Part shown: positions 7,669 through 9,914 of the stretch, in pieces
How positions within the stretch are numbered: the stretch's first letter is position 1
Layout of the letters: each line of letters starts with the position of its first letter
NCBI GenBank assembly: GCA_012797575.1
Contig: JAAZOW010000268.1
Coordinates: 1 to 9,914 of the forward strand
Length of the DNA stretch: 9,914 nucleotides
Source: Methanomicrobiales archaeon
GTDB taxonomy: Archaea > Halobacteriota > Methanomicrobia > Methanomicrobiales > Methanoculleaceae
Reading direction: 5' to 3'
Program-made: the position numbers and the translations under genes
The notes under the pieces: model-generated
Databases searched by the model: none
What the model was told of the DNA's origin: nothing
What the model saw: only the letters and a program-made list of their open reading frames with translations

Positions 7669-7935
7669 ATGGTAGCAGAGCTCTTCGCAATCCTCCTGGT
7701 GGTGGCTATAGCGGGAGCGATCTATTATTTCATGAAGAAGTCCCTGACGCTCGCCATCAATGCCATCGTCGGGCTCATCACGCTCTGGTTACTGAACACT
7801 TTTGGTGTTCTGTCGTTGATCTTCGGTGTTCCCGACATCCCGATCAACCTTGTGACGATCCTCATCTGCGTCCTCGGAGGACTCCCGGGTGCCCTGATCA
7901 TCGTCCTGCTCCACCTCCTCGGAATTGCCCTCTGA
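7669..7935 (+). CDS. small membrane protein, BofA (pro-sigma-K processing inhibitor) family
   Basis: An 88-residue, almost wholly hydrophobic protein. Predicted membrane segments lie at about 3-21, 27-51 and 58-88, with a KK pair at 23-24. The pattern LAINAIVGLITLWLLN followed by IPINLVTILICVLGGLPGAL matches the BofA family, named from the Bacillus protein that holds the intramembrane protease SpoIVFB inactive during sporulation. Archaea do not sporulate or use sigma-K, so the bacterial name should not be taken as its role. The ATG directly follows the tldE TAG with no Shine-Dalgarno, so translation must depend on tldE. Its position after a peptidase pair and near membrane-bound LonB suggests, as inference, a link to membrane proteolysis. 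The family call is fairly sure; the function is unknown. Confidence 0.8.
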   Translation: MVAELFAILLVVAIAGAIYYFMKKSLTLAINAIVGLITLWLLNTFGVLSLIFGVPDIPINLVTILICVLGGLPGALIIVLLHLLGIAL

Positions 7936-7942
7936 AGGGAAA

Positions 7943-7962
7943 GGCCGGAGATCCCTCTGGCC
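7943..7962 (+). terminator. stem-loop after the bofA-like gene, possible terminator
   Basis: GGCCGGAG, loop ATCC, CTCTGGCC: an 8-bp stem with one G-U pair, starting 8 bases after the bofA stop. It is followed by a run of C rather than T, unlike typical archaeal U-rich terminators, so the role may be 3'-end stabilisation or none. The converging transcript of the KaiC-like genes ends about 175 bases further on. Confidence 0.4.
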
Positions 7963-8090
7963 CCCCCCGACGGATGGTTATCTCACCCTCTGCAGTGTTT
8001 TGGATGGTTGCTCTACCTGGAGTTATCGGAGATCGTCGAACCTGAATTTTACTGGGCGACCCCTATGAAAAGATCTTTGACGGGATTCGA

Positions 8091-8118
8091 GGTGAGCAAG
8101 GGGGCGATCACGCTCACC
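8091..8118 (-). terminator. inverted repeat downstream of the second KaiC-like gene
   Basis: GGTGAGC (8091-8097) and GCTCACC (8112-8118) are perfect complements around a 14-nt loop, 17 bases beyond the stop of the leftward KaiC-like gene. Further downstream on that strand lies a short palindrome, AAAGATCTTT (8069-8078), which adds a modest T-run. The placement between converging genes suits a terminator or 3'-processing signal, but there is no strong T-tract directly after the stem. Confidence 0.4.
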
Positions 8119-8135
8119 CTGCGCGCAGGCAGACG

Positions 8136-8801
8136 TCAAAACAGGTTCGCCCCAGAGTAGACCACGATCTCATCCGCGTGGATCTCGAACGGCTTGATCT
8201 CACGGGAATGGGCCGACCGGCGCATCTTCACGACCTCGAGTGCCAGATGCACCTCGGTGAGCTCCCGTGACCTGATATATCGGAGGAGGATCACCGTATC
8301 AGCCAGGCATTCAACGAGGCCATATCTGCTCCCCTCCGGGTTTCCTATATTGGTCTCGCTTGTCAGCAGGAGGGTGCAGGCCTCATCCCGCATCACCTCG
8401 ATAAACCTGAACATCTCCTGACGTCGGACGGGTTCGTCCAGGAAGAGCCCCTCAAAGAGCGATATCGGATCGATGATCACCCTTGATGCCCCGACGCCTT
8501 TGATGAGGGCGGGGAGTTCGCTCTTGATACTGCTGATCGCGAGGTTGAAATCGGTCGGATCCAACCTCAGGAGAGAAAATCGTTCGTCGAACACCTCGAG
8601 GTCCCATTCCTTCTGCGCCATGGTTGCGCGGAGAAGCTCCTCCCGTTCATCGAGGCTTATGTAGATGACACTCTCGCCCCGAGAGAGGCCCTCGTACGCG
8701 AATTGGAGGGCAAACATCGTCTTTCCAGTCCCATGGGCACCGATGATCGAGCATATGCTCTGCTCGATGAGTCCCCCGGAGAGCATCTCATCGAGACCCA
8801 T
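8136..8801 (-). CDS. KaiC/RAD55-like RecA-fold ATPase with intact Walker motifs
   Basis: 221 residues from the first ATG. Walker A GAHGTGKT (21-28), an acidic pair D51-E52 where KaiC-like ATPases carry catalytic glutamates, Walker B RVIID (D111), and a C-terminal KMRRSAHSREIKPFEI stretch typical of single KaiC domains. These proteins are cytoplasmic ATPases, often signalling partners; the role here is unknown. The start is doubtful. Nine codons upstream, back to the TAA of the preceding gene in the same frame, read TADRAKFGI, and together with MGLDEML they reproduce the family N-terminus (usually FGI-x-GLDE-x-L). No ATG, GTG or TTG exists there; an ACG at 8828 sits directly after the TAA. The real protein may be about 9 residues longer. 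Probably co-transcribed with the upstream KaiC-like gene. Confidence 0.85.
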   Translation of the reverse strand: MGLDEMLSGGLIEQSICSIIGAHGTGKTMFALQFAYEGLSRGESVIYISLDEREELLRATMAQKEWDLEVFDERFSLLRLDPTDFNLAISSIKSELPALIKGVGASRVIIDPISLFEGLFLDEPVRRQEMFRFIEVMRDEACTLLLTSETNIGNPEGSRYGLVECLADTVILLRYIRSRELTEVHLALEVVKMRRSAHSREIKPFEIHADEIVVYSGANLF

Positions 8802-8828
8802 AATCCCGAACTTCGCCCGGTCAGCCGT

Positions 8829-9665
8829 TTACACCACCATCCTGATGTTCTGCACCTCAAACCCTTCCCCTGCGGATATCTTCACCGCGAACTTCACGAG
8901 ATCCTTCTCCTCGAGACGAGGCATAACGCCCCTGAACCTTTCAAAATGCATAACCCGTTGCCGGCGTTGCGCACCGGTCTCCTCCCAGCGGAAAAGGAGC
9001 GTGGCATCGACACAGTCGGCGATCTCGAGTTCCTGCGACCGATCCAGGATACCGGAGGTGAGCGGCAGGTAGATCGTAATGTTTCGGTGCTTTGCTACCT
9101 GTTGCAGGCCGCGCAAGAAAGCCACGAACGCATGCCACCGTGGACTCCCTGTAAGCGACGGCGCGATCTCAGTCAGTGAATCCATGACGATCAGGCTGTT
9201 ATCCGAACATCCGCCAAGCACCCGGACAAGCTCTGCGAGGATGTCGCCACTCTCCCGGTGCTGCCTCCTCTGCAGGCGCTTGATGGTGCTCCCCCCTTCC
9301 CTATACCAGTCCGGGGGAACGATACTCGCATCAAAGTAGAGTTCGGAGAGATCGTAGAAGGTGATCTCCTCAGCGAGCTGGGTGTAGAGATCCGGGTTGA
9401 ACGAAAGCGCCATCTCTCTGAGGACATCCTCCTGCATCCGGGTGAGCGTCACGTACACGATTCCCCCTGGGAGAAGGCTTTCATCTGCCTTCTTGTTCCG
9501 CTTCAGGATGGCAAGGTGCATGATCGAGGACTGCACAAACTCGACGTTCCCTGCACCATGTTCCCCGAGAAGCAGGACCACCGACCCCGGCGGGATGCCC
9601 CCGTCCAGCAGAGGATCGAGCGAAGCGATGCCCGTTGGCATCCGTAATTGAAGATGATCGCGCAT
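8829..9665 (-). CDS. KaiC/RAD55-like protein with a degenerate Walker A (probable pseudo-ATPase)
   Basis: 278 residues from the ATG at 9665. An in-frame ATG at 9722 exists, but the TATA-like element lies between the two, and the 19 extra residues do not resemble the family. The N-terminus MPTGIASLDPLLDGGIPPGS is the classical KaiC-domain opening. The phosphate loop reads GEHGAGNV (34-41), so the lysine and the following Ser/Thr of GxxxxGK[ST] are replaced by Asn and Val. The Walker B strand LIVMD (D162) remains. About 50 residues between the loop and Walker B (roughly 100-150, rich in acidic and basic residues) are specific to this protein. ATP hydrolysis looks unlikely, so a regulatory or scaffold partner of the following intact ATPase is the natural inference. 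Function unknown. Confidence 0.85.
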   Translation of the reverse strand: MRDHLQLRMPTGIASLDPLLDGGIPPGSVVLLLGEHGAGNVEFVQSSIMHLAILKRNKKADESLLPGGIVYVTLTRMQEDVLREMALSFNPDLYTQLAEEITFYDLSELYFDASIVPPDWYREGGSTIKRLQRRQHRESGDILAELVRVLGGCSDNSLIVMDSLTEIAPSLTGSPRWHAFVAFLRGLQQVAKHRNITIYLPLTSGILDRSQELEIADCVDATLLFRWEETGAQRRQRVMHFERFRGVMPRLEEKDLVKFAVKISAGEGFEVQNIRMVV

Positions 9666-9691
9666 GGATACACCCTGTATATGTGGCGAAC

Positions 9692-9702
9692 GATTTATCT
9701 TT
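9692..9702 (-). promoter_or_regulatory. candidate TATA box of the KaiC-like gene pair
   Basis: On the minus strand AAAGATAAATC lies in GC-rich surroundings. Its centre predicts a transcript starting about 4-7 nt before ATG 9665, so the mRNA would be nearly leaderless. This supports the inner start over the ATG at 9722. Confidence 0.45.
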
Positions 9703-9822
9703 GCGGGGCTCGTCGGCGGCATGAGCGGGAAGACCCCGGCCGCGAGATCGGGGACGGGCGCTCCACCCTTTCGTCATACGATTCTAGAACCATATTTATC
9801 ATTGTACGTATAAACACTATCT

Positions 9823-9832
9823 GTAATGTTAC
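9823..9832. repeat. palindrome GTAA-TG-TTAC; first copy of direct repeat GTAATGTT
   Basis: GTAATGTTAC is a 4+4 inverted repeat with a two-base spacer. Its first eight bases, GTAATGTT, recur exactly at 9900-9907, 77 bp to the right (about seven helical turns). This could be half of a regulator-binding pair. The arms are short and the region is AT-rich, so chance is possible. Confidence 0.3.
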
Positions 9833-9889
9833 GGAGCGGAGCCACCCTTCAACACCATTCGCATCAATTAACGAAAGCTATATTCAATT

Positions 9890-9903
9890 TTACTGTTCAG
9901 TAA
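9890..9903. repeat. palindrome TTACTG-TT-CAGTAA, candidate operator
   Basis: A perfect 6+6 inverted repeat with a two-base spacer, 14 bp in total, the size of a dimeric HTH-regulator site. It overlaps the second copy of GTAATGTT (9900-9907) and lies just downstream of the TATA-like element near 9879-9886, where a bound protein could block transcription. The regulator is unknown. Confidence 0.35.
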
Positions 9904-9914
9904 TGTTTGTATAT

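Larger units (their letters stand above)
9723..9914. other. AT-rich non-coding region at the right edge, probable control region
   Basis: No convincing gene. From about 9781 the base composition turns sharply AT-rich. Rightward TATA-like elements are GTATAAAC (9808-9815) and CTATATTC (around 9879-9886), and another AT stretch, TGTATAT, ends the window. These fit promoters for a rightward gene beyond the edge. Two palindromes and a direct repeat are listed separately. Confidence 0.5.

Noticed and set aside
8829..8831. TAA between the KaiC-like genes read as a pyrrolysine-type recoding
   Set aside because: Pyrrolysine in methanogens is encoded by TAG, not TAA, and no downstream recoding structure is evident.
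8703..9179. 158-codon plus-strand frame opposite the KaiC-like pair
   Set aside because: It begins at TTG, runs through both KaiC-like genes on the opposite strand and matches no family.
9666..9722. 19-residue N-terminal extension of the first KaiC-like gene
   Set aside because: The KaiC-domain opening starts just after ATG 9665, and the candidate TATA box lies inside the extension.
9721..9813. 30-codon plus-strand small ORF beginning ATGAGCGGGAAG
   Set aside because: It has no ribosome-binding site and no similarity I recognise. It overlaps the promoter region of the leftward KaiC-like genes. I could not support it as a gene.

Overview
The window looks like the chromosome of a methanogenic archaeon. 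It is GC-rich and carries archaeal-type genes: membrane-anchored LonB, a short PRPP synthetase, a NOB1 endonuclease with a PIN domain and zinc ribbon, a GfcR-like HTH-phosphoribosyltransferase regulator, and single-domain KaiC/RAD55-like ATPases. Promoters have archaeal TATA boxes 25-45 bp before the starts. A Methanoculleus-like member of the Methanomicrobiales is my best guess; it rests on the gene set and general protein resemblance, not on a marker gene.

Left block (1-2859, all on the minus strand). A tight four-gene unit reads prs (PRPP synthetase) -> rtcA (RNA 3'-phosphate cyclase) -> nob1 (rRNA/PIN endonuclease) -> gfcR-like regulator, which runs off the left edge. prs/rtcA and rtcA/nob1 overlap. 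gfcR is separated by 21 bp and may also have its own promoter inside the nob1 tail. The unit joins PRPP supply, RNA end processing and a regulator whose ligand domain belongs to a PRPP-binding fold.

Middle block (2893-7935, plus strand). lonB diverges from prs across a short spacer with a single palindromic TATA box that could serve both directions. After a 169-bp GC-rich gap with a candidate promoter come tldD, tldE and a small membrane protein of the BofA family. They are joined by an ATGA overlap and a TAG-ATG abutment. The block is therefore dominated by proteolysis: a membrane-bound AAA+ protease, a TldD/TldE metallopeptidase pair, and a homologue of a protein that in Bacillus inhibits an intramembrane protease.

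Right block (8136-9665, minus strand). Two KaiC/RAD55-like ATPases lie in tandem. The first-translated one has a broken Walker A motif and the second an intact one. They share one reading frame separated by a single TAA, and family-like sequence continues upstream of the first ATG of the second gene, so its start is doubtful. The remaining sequence to the right edge (9666-9914) has no convincing gene. Its last 130 bases are AT-rich and hold palindromes and TATA-like elements, probably a control region for a gene beyond the window.

No tRNA, rRNA, CRISPR array, insertion sequence or other mobile element was seen. Most of the window is conserved housekeeping sequence. The features most worth a second look are the KaiC pair with its odd start, the BofA-TldDE link, the shared prs/lonB promoter and the PRPP synthetase-regulator linkage.
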